64,000 bases of DNA from Scalesia atractyloides (taxonomy: Eukaryota; Streptophyta; Magnoliopsida; Asterales; Asteraceae), in NCBI GenBank assembly GCA_947069175.1, contig CAMTDV010000012.1, positions 33,264,341 through 33,328,340 on the forward strand, read 5' to 3'. Below the pieces are notes generated by a model. That model searched no databases. It was not told the origin of the DNA and worked only from the letters and a program-made list of their open reading frames with translations. Positions 44,682 to 57,470 of this stretch are shown here, one piece after another; positions within the stretch are counted from its first letter, which is position 1; each line of letters starts with the position of its first letter. Both the position numbers and the translations under genes were made by a program.

Positions 44682-47193
44682 TGTCACACCCCGACCCGCA
44701 GCGGAATAAGAGTCGGGGCATAATTGGGTTATCACCAAAGCTCATGACTTTACTAATATGTTTCATATTTATTAAAATCAAAGTTACCTTTCCAAATATC
44801 CAAACATGTCCATACAATACAAAGAAAATAAACCAAACATAAACATTCCAAACTCTAAATCATTTTATTCTTCTAGTCCAATCCTATGTGTTTCTGGCTG
44901 CTGCTGGTTCACCTGTATCATGTGTAAAAATGGGGGTTTTTGGGTCAACATAAGTTGGCGAGTGAATCTTATTAGATAAACATTTATTAAAGATTTACTT
45001 GTTAGTTTATCAATGAAAAATTGTGCATAATCATAAATGAGCAAATGTAAATAATCAAGCAGGGGCAAATAGCAATCACAACTATAACATACAATAACAT
45101 ATGATAGCATACATGAACATCCAACATCATACGATAAATAACATAAATGAAACTGTGCGATCAAGGCTCAATCAAACGGAGCCGATCGTATTGCATGTAC
45201 TGAAAATGAAAATGTCTGTGCGATCAAGGCTCAATCAAACGGAGCCGATCGTATGTGGGCACGCCAGGTTCAACCTCATAATGAAATGGGGAACATGCTC
45301 AACGCTCATAATGTAATGGGGAGCGGCGGCCTATGAAATTGCATGTACTGAAAATAATAAATTGCATCCAACAATAACTACACAACAGTTGAAACAAACT
45401 GAATACACATGTTCATGATATGATGTATGCACAATGGTTTAATTATAATATATATAACAAGACACATGATACACCCCAAAACGTGACTAAACGGGGAATT
45501 TGTAAAGATTCACTCACATTGGGTGCGTTGGATTGGAGATGGGAGATGCGCACGAATTAGATGAGTGGAACAACGAGAAATACTAACCTAAATAATAACG
45601 AAAAATATATTAAATGATGATTTATTAAGATTTAATGAAATTTTAGATATATTTTTGTGAGTTAAGGCTATTTCATCTTAAAAATGTTTTTTTAAGTATT
45701 TTTAATTGATTTTAAATAAAAATATAAAAAAAATGTTTATTTTACGTTGACCGTTGACCGTTGACTGTGACGTTCGTCATGGAATGTTTGCAACGGGTGA
45801 GCTCGAACCCGAGACCTCCCGTACGCTGCACGCAGCTCTACCAACTAAGCTACGTCTAACCCGAAATAATCTTGTTTTTAATTATATTTATTTACTAATT
45901 CGGTTTAACCAAATTCTTTTAATTTCAAAACATTTTAATTCAACGAACGTGCCAGTATCAGGTTTCGAACTCGTGACGTGCGATTCAGTGTTGCACACAG
46001 TCCACCGCTGGACTGTGTGTCTAACCTGATTAATATCTCGTTTTATTATACTTAACAACTAACGGAGTTAACCGTTTAGTTCAAACAAAAGGCATTTATT
46101 ACATAAGGAGTGCGTGTATCAGGATCAACTTGTGACATGCGACTATGTTTTGCCACATCCACCGCTGACTGTGTGTCTAACCCGTTCTTATTACTGATTT
46201 TAAATAAACTTATAACTTATCTACTTCGTCTTCTACATTCAGTTACAGTCAACTGATTCACTATCCGTTTCTTGTTTTACGATTACAAACATCCTTAAGA
46301 CTAAATGAATGGCAGAGCGGTAATAGAGGTGAACATACCGATGAACGTTTATTTCAGAATTCCGCAATGTTCGGTCCTGTTTTGATGCCTCACTGAACAA
46401 GACAATTAACCGTTTTATTAGCTAATCGTGAACTTGAAGTGATCACAAGTTAACAGGGTTTGAATGCCTACGATTCTCAATGAATATAAGATTTTCAAAT
46501 TTTTCCGCGAACTGAAATTGCTAATACAGTGCCTAATCGATTCAATGAAAGGTTAAGTAGAAAAGCTAACAATGTTGAACTACAATGTTATTGAAAATTC
46601 CGTTTGAGATGAATACGTTTTCGGCGAATCTTGCAGAAAATCCGCGAGTTGATTAAGCGTCTAGAATGAAGTGTGACGAAGTGAAATGGATGTTGTATGA
46701 TGTTTCTGAGTCGCGAAGGGTCAGAGTTGAAGTAATCTGACTGATTATTTCGTTATAAAAACTATAATGATGAGGATTAGTTCAATCATTCCGACTTGAT
46801 TAAAATCGTCGTGCATCGGTTAAACTGAATGTGCGAGTAATCAAGCGATTTGAAGATTGATTTGCCGATTTCTGTTTCTCAGTTGCGCAACCGTTAACGA
46901 GTTTGTGTATAAATTTTATTGTTCCTAGAGTAACAGAAAACACAGTGGCGGAGTGGTGAGTGAGTGTGTGCTAAGTCTTTGGATTCAGTCGGGCTGACCC
47001 GGGTTCGAGTCCCGCAGCAACATTTCCTTTTTTTTTTTTTTTAACTTTTTATCAAATATAATTTTTAAGTTTATTTTATTTATATTATTATCATTTTAAA
47101 TCAAAATAATCATAAATATTCAACGTACATTTATAACTTGATATTCGATACAAAACGGAGCGGGTTTGGAAACCCGTTTTTGACAAATGTTCA
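44682..47193 (-). mobile_element. LTR B, shared by two internal regions
   Basis: It starts TGTCACACCCCGACCCGCAG and ends AAATGTTCA (one base short of ATGTTACA). The first ~910 bp are almost identical to LTR C. From about 45,590 to the end it carries frequent one-base deletions. tRNA-like modules T1-T4 recur at about 45,787-45,857, 45,948-46,028, 46,108-46,182 and 46,944-47,018. A 38-bp phrase with TGTGCGATCAAGGCTCAATC is repeated at 45,153 and 45,216. Confidence 0.8.
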
Positions 47194-50100
47194 GTATCCC
47201 CTACTTTAGGAATTTCGTCCCGAAATTTAAGTAGTTGAAGTATAGAAAAAGATGCGGGTATTTTTCACGCATTGATCTTCACGTCCCAATAAACTCAGGT
47301 CCCCGTTTCGACTCCCAGCGTACCCTAACATTGAAGTCCATGATCTCTACTGTCTTTCAATAAATGCATAGATTCATCAATCTGAATTCTTCAAGGATTG
47401 AGGTTTCATCAGCGAGGCACTTCTCAAGTTCGACACGTGAATGTGGGATGAATCTGTTGAGTTCTTCTGGTAGATCAAGCTTATATGCTACAGTCCGACT
47501 CTTTCGAGTTCTTGAAAGGTCCTACGTAGCGTGTGCTAGCTTGCCTTTTGACAAAACGAACTACTCCCTTCCACGCGACACTTTTAGTAGTACATGATCA
47601 CCAATATTAAACTCTAAGCTTCCGTCGTTATCTGCATAACTCTTTGACGCTCTGAGCTGCTAGAAGATTGTTCGATTTGATGGATCTTGTCTGTGGTTTC
47701 TTAGATCAAATCTGACAGTGATTTGAGCTTCCCCAATTCGTGCCAAATACAGGAGATCGCACTTACGACCATATAAAGCTTCAAAGTGCCATGCGATACT
47801 CGAATGATAGCTGTGTTGTACGAAATTCAACTAATGGTAGGTGGGGCGTCCCAATTTCCCTTGAAGTCTATGACATATGCTCGAAGCATATCTTCAAGAG
47901 TTTAATGTGTGCTCAATTGTCCATCAGTTTGAGGATGATATGCGGTACTGAGATCTAATCGCGTACCCATAGCGGATTGTACTGCTTGCCATGTTCGTGA
48001 AGTGAAACACCATCACGATCAGAAATAATACTTAACGGTACCCCATGTCGCTTACGATTTCGCTGATATAAATACGAGCAAGCTTTCCGTTCTTGAAATC
48101 TCGCGATAGGAACAAAGTGAGCTGATTTTGTAAGTCGTCTATAATTACCCATATAGTGTCATACCCACCAGAAGTGCGAGGTAACCCGTAATGAAATCCA
48201 TGGTTATATTTCCCACTTCCATACGGTATTCAGTTGAACCAGAATCCTGAGGTCTTGTGTTCAGCTTCACTTGGAACATGTAAGGCACTTGAAACAAAAA
48301 CAGCAATATCCTTTCATTCCAGGCCACAATAGTATATCGAGGTCTTGATACATCTTATCGGCTCTGGTGTATAGAGTATCGCGTTTTGTGAGCTTCCTTC
48401 ATAAGAGTTCGCGAAGATTGTTGGTTAGAATCCAGATACGATCTAGGTAGTACAGAAACCGTCAGATTTAGTTCAAATTTAGCTCAGCTCACAAGACATT
48501 CCTTTCGTACATCATCTCCGTTATTGAAACATGTTGGGCTTCTCGAATTTGATCTTTAATGTCGGTTATAATTTGCGAACATAGAAGACAATGGAGTTCG
48601 CATAACCTTTCGACTAAGTGCATCAGCCACCACATTTGCTTTACCAGGGTGGTATCTAATTCACAGTCGTAGTCATTTAGAAGTTCGACCCATCTCATGC
48701 TCATGTTTAACTCCTTTGATGAAGATATGTTAAGACTCTGTGGTCATGTATATTCACACTTAGTACCATAGAGATAATGCCTCCATATCTTAAGAGCGAA
48801 CACAACGCTCCAAGTTCTAGGCATGAGTGGTGTAGTTCTTCTCATGCGTCTTGATGTCTCGAAGCAAAGCTATAACTTTTCCTCTTGCATTAGAACGCAG
48901 CCTAATCCTTGCCCTGACGCGTCGCAATAGACCACGAAATCATCACAACCTTCAGGAAAGTAAGGATTGTGCATCACAAGTTTTTGTTTAAGAGTTTGGA
49001 ATGCTTCTTCCTGCTTGGTCCCCATATGAAGGTTTTCCCTTATGAGTTAAAGCCGTGAGTGTACAGCAATGCGTGAGAAGTTTGAGAGAATCGACGATAG
49101 TAACCAGCCAAACCAGAAAGATCTTACTTCATTGGTGTACGTGAGCTTGCCATCTTGTACCGCTTGATCTTTGAGGGTCGACATGTATTCCTTGTCATTG
49201 ACTACATGTCCGAGGAATTGCACCTCTTTTAACAGAATTCACATTGGAGAATTTGGCAAAGCTCTCCTTCTCTAGAAGTGCAAGGATGAGTCGAAGATGA
49301 CGTCATGACAGATTTAGATTTGAATAAATAAGAATATCGTCGATGAAGACTATAACAAATCGATCAGATAAGTTGCAGACTGTTCATTAGGTCATGAAGA
49401 CAGCTGTGCTGGTTAACCAAATGGCATAACCATGAATTCATATGGCCATAACGAGTTCGAAAGCATCTAGGACGTCTTCTTCATGCACTCTAAGTTATGA
49501 TAGCCAGATCGAAGGTCGATTTTTGAAAGCAGCTGCACCTTGTAGTTGGTCAAGAAGATCATCAATGCAAGGTAATGGATAGCGATCTTGATTGTTAATT
49601 TGTGAGCTCTCTGTAGTCGATGCACATACAAACGATCCATCTTTCTTCTTACAAAAAGGACAGGTGCACCCCAAGGCATGAGCTAGACGTATGAATCCTT
49701 GTCATCAACTCTTGTAATTGACTGCTAACTCTTGCATTTCAGAGGGGGCTAATCTATAAGGAGACTTTGCAACTGGTGTACACCAGGTATAAGATCAATA
49801 CGGAATTCGACGTCTCTAATGAGGAAGTCCTGAAATGTCATCAGAAAAACTTGTGGGAAATTTTTACTACGGATGTCTTCGAGTTTCTTCTCCATGGTCC
49901 CCTTTTTGATGATAAGCTAAAAACGCGAATAATTTTGCGAAGATATTTTGAGCTTGAAGACAAGACATAAGCTGAGCCCTTTTGACGAGTTTCTCCAAAG
50001 ATTCGAAGAGTCTGACCGTTGAAGAGGAATACGTATAAATTTTTTCCAACTTCTGCTGATGTTGACTGAGCCAGTCCATACCAATTATGATATCGAAACT

Positions 50101-52270
50101 TCCCAGCTTCATAGAATAAGGTCGACTGAGAATCGTGATCGTTTAGGGTGAGTGTACATTCGTATAATAGTGCTTAATGAAGCTGGTTTCCCTCACAACT
50201 TCTACCGTTAGGATTCCATGAGCTTATCCCGATTTTGTTTAAGATAGGTTCAAATTCTAAAGACACAAAAACTTCTATCCGCACCAGTATCAAATAACAT
50301 AGACCATATCTACCATTTATAAGGAACTACGTTAACCACATGCCGCGGGCCTAGCCTGATTAGCGTTGATATTGAAAGCTCTTCCTCTTGCAGTGGAGGA
50401 GCTTGTTCGCTTGATTCACTGGTTGGCTTGAGCTAGCATGAATAATGTTTACCAACCTTGGACAAGTGTTTCTGAATGGCTTGGGTCCCGCAATTGTAGC
50501 AAGCCCGCAAGGTTGCCCATAAGATAATTGGGTTGGTAAATGTTGGGCTAAGTGTTGGTGGGTGCAATAGTAGGGTTGTGGGCTTGCCCATTATTGTGGT
50601 GGGTTGGGTTAAAGGTTGGTGCGGTTGTTCGCTGAGGATGCGGCAGGTTTGAACAGTATGACTGCGCAACCGCAGCCGTGCAATATTGGCAAGGATGATC
50701 AGGAGATGGTGATATGGCAACGGTTACTTTTGTAACGGGCAGTGTAAGTCTTCTGTATGGTGCGGGTGAAGGAGCGACTTGGTAATGGGTGCAGCAGAAT
50801 GGGAGGTTGGTTTGTGTAACGCGAAGTTTCTGTGTCGCTTCCTCTGTACAAACTTAGAGGAAAGATGGAGTTTGAATTTACCCAAAGGGGCTTCTTTTCT
50901 CTTCTTGAACTTCCGTGCGAATTCGTCTCGGTCAGTCAGTTGCTACTCATACACTTCAAGTGTTACCAGTGAAGTGCTGAGGACTAATCTTGAATTTTCG
51001 AGGAAGTCCGAAATAATCCAATCAGACGATAAGTAGAACAAATTGAACCATTGGTTCAACCAAGAACCCTGTTATAAGTTATCCCCCCTCGCTTAAGCAT
51101 AAATCATCCTCAACTTTAATTCACTCTAAAGAAACGCTATCATGATTCCTAACCCTCCAATAGCCATGCATCTTCATTCCCCTCTTCCTTCTCAGTATTC
51201 CACCAAGTGAAGCTACCCAAATATCTCCGGTGGCTATCGAACCTTGCGATCCTCAGGACATCGTAGTTTAGAAAGGTGTTTTCCATCTCCTCGAACCAAT
51301 TAGGAGAGCTGAACCCTCGTCCTTCAATTAGGAGGATCACAAGATTGAAATGTTTGTATGAACCTGTGTAGAGGGTTGTCGATGTTCTGATCATGTGTTG
51401 GGGAGGTTAGTAGGATTGTCGAGGCTTGTTGTACTTGACCACAATTCAGGCATATCGGCCATTTGTTCGCGATTTGTGTGGCCAAGCTTCCTGAACTTCT
51501 GATCTTTTACCCTTCGTTGCTGTCTAGACACATCTACAGGATCAACAGAGAAGATTGTAGTTTATGTGTCTTTTTAGTGTCATGTTCTTAAGAAAATGAA
51601 AATACATAAATATCAATATGCAACTACATCCATAGATGTCTTGGTTTGCTCATGTTGGGCCTCAAATGTCCCCCATACCTTCACATATATCATGTGGCCC
51701 ATGGCTATTGCTTGTAGATCACATTAGTATTGCAATTTAACACTCGCATCAACCGAATCAAACCACAAAATAGTTCATTAGATGTTTGTCGGAACGTTCC
51801 ATGTTAGACACATACAACTCAAAGTGGGTTACTCACACGACGTTGGTTAGCATGCTTTGGCCTAATAGTACTCGTACTCTCATCGTTAGTCCCCAGGTAG
51901 GCAAACTGGCCTTTATTTTGGATTTATACGAATGCCAGCCTAACATTCCGACTCTGGTACGGTACCCTTCCAGTTACACATGCCCTCATGTGAACTCACT
52001 TGATGAGATTTGAACACAAAAATCATTGTAAAAGCAATCATGATGTGTGTGTCTTCATGGATGTGATATGTATGAGTATATGATTCTGATAGGCTATATG
52101 ATAATATCTTATGAACATGCTTGCATAACATTGAATGTAAATTAACAAAAAACATATAAACAACATGAAATTTGCATGTAACACACAAAATCTATAATTT
52201 CTAATAATCATATATATGCTCTAAAGGTCTAATACCTATCCTAACCCTATAGTCATGCTCTGATACCAAC
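47194..52270 (-). pseudogene. Second chromovirus internal region, heavily frameshifted
   Basis: Collinear with 39,210-44,681 but about 390 bp shorter, through single missing bases. Fragments are recognisable in many short frames: integrase RLTKSAHFVPIARF and ISDRDG (47,955-48,152), MDFITGYLALL (48,145-48,327), WGAPVLFVRRKM and KIDLRSGYH of RT (49,467-49,679), FDIIIGMDWLSQHQ (49,867-50,112), a knuckle remnant ACYNCGTQA (50,433-50,720) and MENTFLNYDVLR of gag (51,149-51,394). No domain is intact. The deletion pattern suggests uncorrected sequence, so the true coding state is unknown. Confidence 0.75.
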
Positions 52271-54918
52271 TGTCACACCACCGACCCGCAGCGGAATAAG
52301 AGTCGGGGCATAATTGGGTTATCACCAAAGCTCATGACTTTACTAATATGTTTCATATTTATTAAAATCAAAGTTACCTTTCCAAATATCCAAACATGTC
52401 CATACAATACAAAGAAAATAAACCAAACATAAACATTCCAAACTCTAAATCATTTTATTCTTCTAGTCCAATCCTATGTGTTTCTGGCTGCTGCTGGTTC
52501 ACCTGTATCATGTGTAAAAATGGGGGTTTTTGGGTCAACATAAGTTGGCGAGTGAATCTTATTAGATAAACATTTATTAAAGATTTACTTGTTAGTTTAT
52601 CAATGAAAAATTGTGCATAATCATAAATGAGCAAATGTAAATAATCAAGCAGGGGCAAATAGCAATCACAACTATAACATACAATAACATATGATAGCAT
52701 ACATGAACATCCAACATCATACGATAAATAACATAAATGAAACTGTGCGATCAAGGCTCAATCAAACGGAGCCGATCGTATTGCATGTACTGAAAATGAA
52801 AATGTCTGTGCGATCAAGGCTCAATCAAACGGAGCCGATCGTATGTGGGCACGCCAGGTTCAACCTCATAATGAAATGGGGAACATGCTCAACGCTCATA
52901 ATGTAATGGGGAGCGGCGGCCTATGAAATTGCATGTACTGAAAATAATAAATTGCATCCAACAATAACTACACAACAGTTGAAACAAACTGAATACACAT
53001 GTTCATGATATGATGTATGCACAATGGTTTAATTATAATATAATAACAAGACACATGATACACCCCAAAACGTGACTAAACGGGAATTTGTAAAGATTCA
53101 CTCACATTGGGTGCGATTGGATTGGAGATGGTGAGATGCGCACGAATTAGATGAGTGGAACAACGAGAAATACTAACCTAAATAATAACGGAAAAATATA
53201 TTAAATGAGTGGATTTTATTAAGGATTTTAATGAAATTCTTAGATATATTTTTGTGAGTTTAAGGCTATTTTCTATCTTTAAAAATGTTATTTTAAGTAT
53301 TTTTAATTGATTTTTAAATAAAAATATAAAAAAATTGTTTATTTTGCGTTGACCGTTGACCGTTGACTTTTGACTTGTTGACCGGTTCGGTCAGTGGAAC
53401 TGTTTGCGCCGGTGAGGCTCGAACCCGAGACCTCCCGTACGCGTGCACGCAGCTCTACCAACTAAGCTACGTGTCTAACCCGAAATAATCTTGTTTTTAA
53501 TTATATTTATTTACTAATTCGGTTTAACCAAAATTCTTTTAATTTCAAAAACATTTTAATTCAACGAACCGGTGCCAGTATCAGGTTTTGAACTCGTGAC
53601 GTGCGATTCAGTGTTGCACACAGTCCACCGCTGGACTGTGTGTCTAACCTGATTAATATCTCGGTTTTTATTATACTTAACAACTAACGAGTTAACCCGG
53701 TTTAGTTTCAAACAAAAGGCATTTTATTACATAAGGAGTGCGTGTATCAGGAATCGAACTTGTGACATGCGACTATGTTTTGCACACAGTCCACCGCTGG
53801 ACTGTGTGTCTAACCCGTTCTTATTACTGATTTTAAATAAACTTATAACTTATCTAACTTCGTCTTCTACATTCAGATTACAGTCAACTGATTCACTAAT
53901 CCGTTTCTTGTTTTTACGATTAACAAACATCCTTAAGACTAAAATGAAATGGCAGAGACGGTAATTAGAGGTGAACATACCGATGAACGGTTTATTTCAG
54001 AATTCCGGCAATGTGTCGGTCCCTGTTTTGATGCTCTTCAACTGAACAAGACAATTAACCGTTTTATTAGCTAATCGTGAACTTGAAGTGATCAGCAAAT
54101 GTTAACAGAGGGTTTGAATGCCCTTACCGATTCTCAGATGAATATAGAGATTTTCAGAATTTTTCCGGCGAACTGAAATTAGCTGAATACAGTGCCTGAA
54201 TTCGATTTCAATTGAAAGGTTTAAGTTAGAAATAGCTTAACAATTGTTGAACTACAATGTTATTGAAAGATTTACCGTTTGAGGATGAATACGGTTTTCC
54301 GGCGAATCTTGCAGAAAATTCCGGCGAGTTGATTTAAGCGTTCTGACGAACTGAAAGTGTGACGAAAGTGAAATGGAATGTTGGTATGATGTTTCTGAGT
54401 CGCGAGAGGGGTCAGGAGTTGAAGTAATCTGGACTTGATTATTTTTTGGTCATAAAAACCGATAATGATGAGGATTGATGTTCAATCAATTCCGACTTGA
54501 TTAAAAATCGTCGGTGCATCGGTTATAACTGAATGTGCGAGTAATCAAGCGATTTGAACGATTGATTTGCCGATTTCTGTTTCTCAGTTGGCGCAACCGT
54601 TTAACTGAGTTTGTGTATAAATTTTATTTGTTTCCTAGAGGTAACAGAAAACACAAGTGGCGGAGTGGTGATGTGAGTGTGTGCTAAGTCTTTGGATTCA
54701 GTTCGGGCTGACCCGGGTTCGAGTCCCAGCAGCAACATTTCCTTTTTATTTATTTTGTTTTAAATTTTTATCAAATATAATTTTTTATAGTTTAGTTTAT
54801 TTATTAATTATGTATCATTTTAAATCAAAATAATCATAAATATTCAACGTGACATTTATAACTTGATATTCGATTACAAAACGGAGCGGTTTGGAACCTC
54901 GTTTTTTGCAAATTTACA
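52271..54918 (-). mobile_element. LTR C, full-length 5' LTR of the array
   Basis: At 2,648 bp this is the best complete copy, TGTCACACCACCGACCCGCA to GCAAATTTACA. It carries modules T1 (53,406-53,474), T2 (53,571-53,650), T3 (53,738-53,816) and T4 (54,655-54,735), and the repeated 38-bp phrase at 52,743 and 52,806. Both hairpins are intact. Target-side DNA of the small LTR element begins at 54,919. With LTR A truncated, the target duplication cannot be confirmed. Confidence 0.85.
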
Positions 54919-55191
54919 GTTTTAAACCCTATGCGAATCCGGGATCAACTTCTCGGGAAACTTATTAATCGGTGATTTCCATGAGCGAAGGATGGCTTCC
55001 CATGCGCGTACCATTTACCTTTTCCGCCGCCCGGCCGCTCTTTCCTCCATTCAGACCCGCACCAATATGCTCGGTTCGCTCGATGATTTCCTGCCTTCCC
55101 TCAGATGATTCTTCCTAACCGCGAAACCCTTGCCTTGATTGAAGAATTGAATCCATGATCTTGATCGTTTGAGCCTTGGCTCTGATACCAA
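54919..55191 (-). mobile_element. Internal part of the small LTR element, right of the array
   Basis: It is related to 36,690-36,910 but diverged. It ends with a clean PBS, TGGTATCAGAGCCAAGG on the minus strand (55,174-55,190). A short minus-strand frame beginning MDSILQSRQGF could be the start of its gag. It is the flank into which LTR C is joined. Confidence 0.55.
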
Positions 55192-55690
55192 TATAGATCC
55201 CAGGAGACCATGAATTCAACCCATCAATCAAGAACAAAATAACAATTGAACAAAGAACAAGAAGAGAGAGATTAACCCTAATATGCAATTGTATTATAAT
55301 TGAACAATTGAATCTGACTGATATAAGGTACAAAAACAAACCGAAAACCTAATCTATTTATAGACTTCAATGGGTGTGAGTGTAGAGACGTGTCCTTTCA
55401 CGAATAGTCGCGTCTCTAGGATCTTGTGGTTGTAATTGAATATGAAGAGGTTTGTTGATTCTTGTCCACAAGCTCAAACCGATGTGTCTCTTACTTTTTC
55501 CATTGAAGCCGACGATCCAATAGGTGCGACCCAAGGGGCTTCGCAACCCTTGGGGGGTGGTTATCATTTTCTGATTTGCCACCTTCAGTCCCTGTATTTT
55601 TGTAACCGCCATCTAAACTAACTTTAAAACTATTTACATTTTGAACCTGTATCTTCTAATCAACTTTTGATCAAACAATTAAGGCCAACA
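55192..55690 (-). mobile_element. 5' LTR of the small LTR element
   Basis: 499 bp, TATAGATCCCAGGAGACCAT to AATTAAGGCCAACA, nearly identical to 35,871-36,369. It is bounded by its PBS on the left and GAACA (55,691-55,695) on the right. Together with the left LTR and its GAACA, it brackets the chromovirus array. Confidence 0.75.
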
Positions 55691-55695
55691 GAACA

Positions 55696-57470
55696 TCCTT
55701 TGTGATAATCCCCTAACCCATCTAATATAGAAGCTTTCAACCAAACTAAAGCAAGACAACATGTTTGAAATTGGTTACCTCATTGTTATGAACACGGAAG
55801 AAAACGATTCGCCCTCCAATTCATCTCCTTTAGTATCCCTGCTTGACTCTCTTTGACCGTATCTAATCAGAGTTGATCAAATCAATTTGCAGAAATAAGT
55901 TTAAACTTTGCATCTACAGTTTGGGATTGAAGCAAAGTTTCTCTACTCAGTTATGTCCTTATCCATTTGTGAGAAACTCGTCACCACGGTCTCTTTCCAT
56001 TCAATTGATGGAGACTCACAACCAGACTCTGACATCAATACAGACCTCGACTTCGGCTCTTCAGTTTCTTCTAGTCCCTCAAACAACAACCGTTTGGCAG
56101 TTGAAAATGACGGGAGCGTAACAACCAGCAACAACCATTTTAAACTTTGGGTAAAACGAAGTGGCTAGCAATCTTTGTTGGCACCAAGATTGAATTCAAT
56201 TAATCAATCCATTGTGTTTTCATTTTCTCTGCAAAATTGCTATGATTAAGTTTGATACAAGACTTTTGTTGATTAATTGTTTCACGAATTACCATTACCA
56301 TTATATATACGTAATTACATCATAAACAGAGGACTTTTATGATCTTAATATCAAAATACGTTGTGCAAATCTTGAATCTGATGTCTTGATTTTGACAAAG
56401 TCTAATGGATTATAGTGATTAAAACAAAACAACCACTTCACTTGGTTTTCCCACCCCTTTGGTCAAGATGTTTTACTTTTCTTACACATTTGACCAAACC
56501 ACTTGACAAAAATTCAATTGAAAAGACCATACATCTTGGAAACCATTATAAACTCACGTAACTCTATCCGACACGAAGAAAACACTTCCTGTAATTAATT
56601 CAGCTCCAACTCACCAAAAATTAAGAAATTGATTGACATAGCAAAACCGTAAAAAAAGAACACAAAACCGGATGATTTCTTTACCTGAATGAACTACGAC
56701 ACAAACATAGGGTGCCTGAACTCCTATTTCCAAGAGTTCACAACCAACCCTATTTTTTACTCCATACTACACTAAAAATCTTTTCTCTTTTTTTTAATTA
56801 AATAATACTTTTTAATACCTTTATCTTAACATTTTCTCTATCTTCCACTCACATCCACTTTCAAAATATTGAAAAATTATAAAGCAGTGCCCCCTAAATT
56901 TACAGACGAACAATAATATATTTCTCTCCTCCACTCACAATCATTTACAACCACTTTTCATAAAATAAAAACTTCTCTCACATAATTTGGGGGAAGGATG
57001 TGAATGCTCTAATACCTTGGTTGTAATATGAATAACACCATAGCCAAGTCTCTGCCGTTTTCACGCAACACATCTGAAGATGATGGGAAAGTTGCAGCAC
57101 CACTCACGCAATACTCTACTTCTCTCTTACCTTAATCTCACCATCACCTCTCTCTTTTTGTATTTCATTCTTTCTTCTTTTTCAAATTAATGAATAATGT
57201 GGTCACTCCGTAAAAACAAATAGCATATTGAGGGATTGCTCTTCAAACTCTACCTAGGGTTCTAACCCAAAACCTCTATCCCTCAACTCATTTACGGGGG
57301 ATCATGAAGATCCGGCCCCCCCCCCCCCCCCGGAGACTAACAGTTCGGCTTCTAACAAATATCACTCTCAACATAACCCTTCTTTTTCCAACTATCTCCA
57401 TCTTTCTCATTCAATCTATACTCACTTTCAGGATGTTTGAACCTTGAATTACTCACCACAAGACGATCCC
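55696..57470 (+). other. Unassigned region with exon-like ORFs
   Basis: A plus-strand ATG at 55,788 opens MNTEENDSPSNSSPLVSLLD and stops at 55,856. A frame at 55,908-56,168 follows, containing FHSIDGDSQPDSDINTDLDF and VTTSNNHFKLWVKRSG. Both have protein-like, Ser/Asp-rich composition and could be exons or decayed exons of one host gene, but no family is recognised. From 56,200 to 57,300 the DNA is AT-rich without features. A run of 16 C lies at 57,316-57,331. Confidence 0.25.

Larger units (their letters stand above)
37499..54918 (-). mobile_element. Tandem chromovirus array: LTR-int-LTR-int-LTR
   Basis: On the minus strand, three LTRs (C 52,271-54,918; B 44,682-47,193; A 37,499-39,209, truncated on its left) are separated by two internal regions (47,194-52,270 and 39,210-44,681) carrying the same gag-pol. 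Each LTR B/C junction has an iMet PBS, and each A/B junction has the polypurine-like AGTAGGGGATAC. Sharing of LTR B by two internals is the product expected of unequal recombination between LTRs, or of an assembly collapse and expansion. Pol order RT-RNase H-integrase plus a chromodomain assigns it to Ty3/gypsy chromoviruses, Tekay/Del-like. Confidence 0.8.

Noticed and set aside
45101..45316. 71-residue ORF identical in two places (also 52,691-52,906)
   Set aside because: Identity reflects the shared LTR, and the frame includes the repeated 38-bp phrase; no protein signature.
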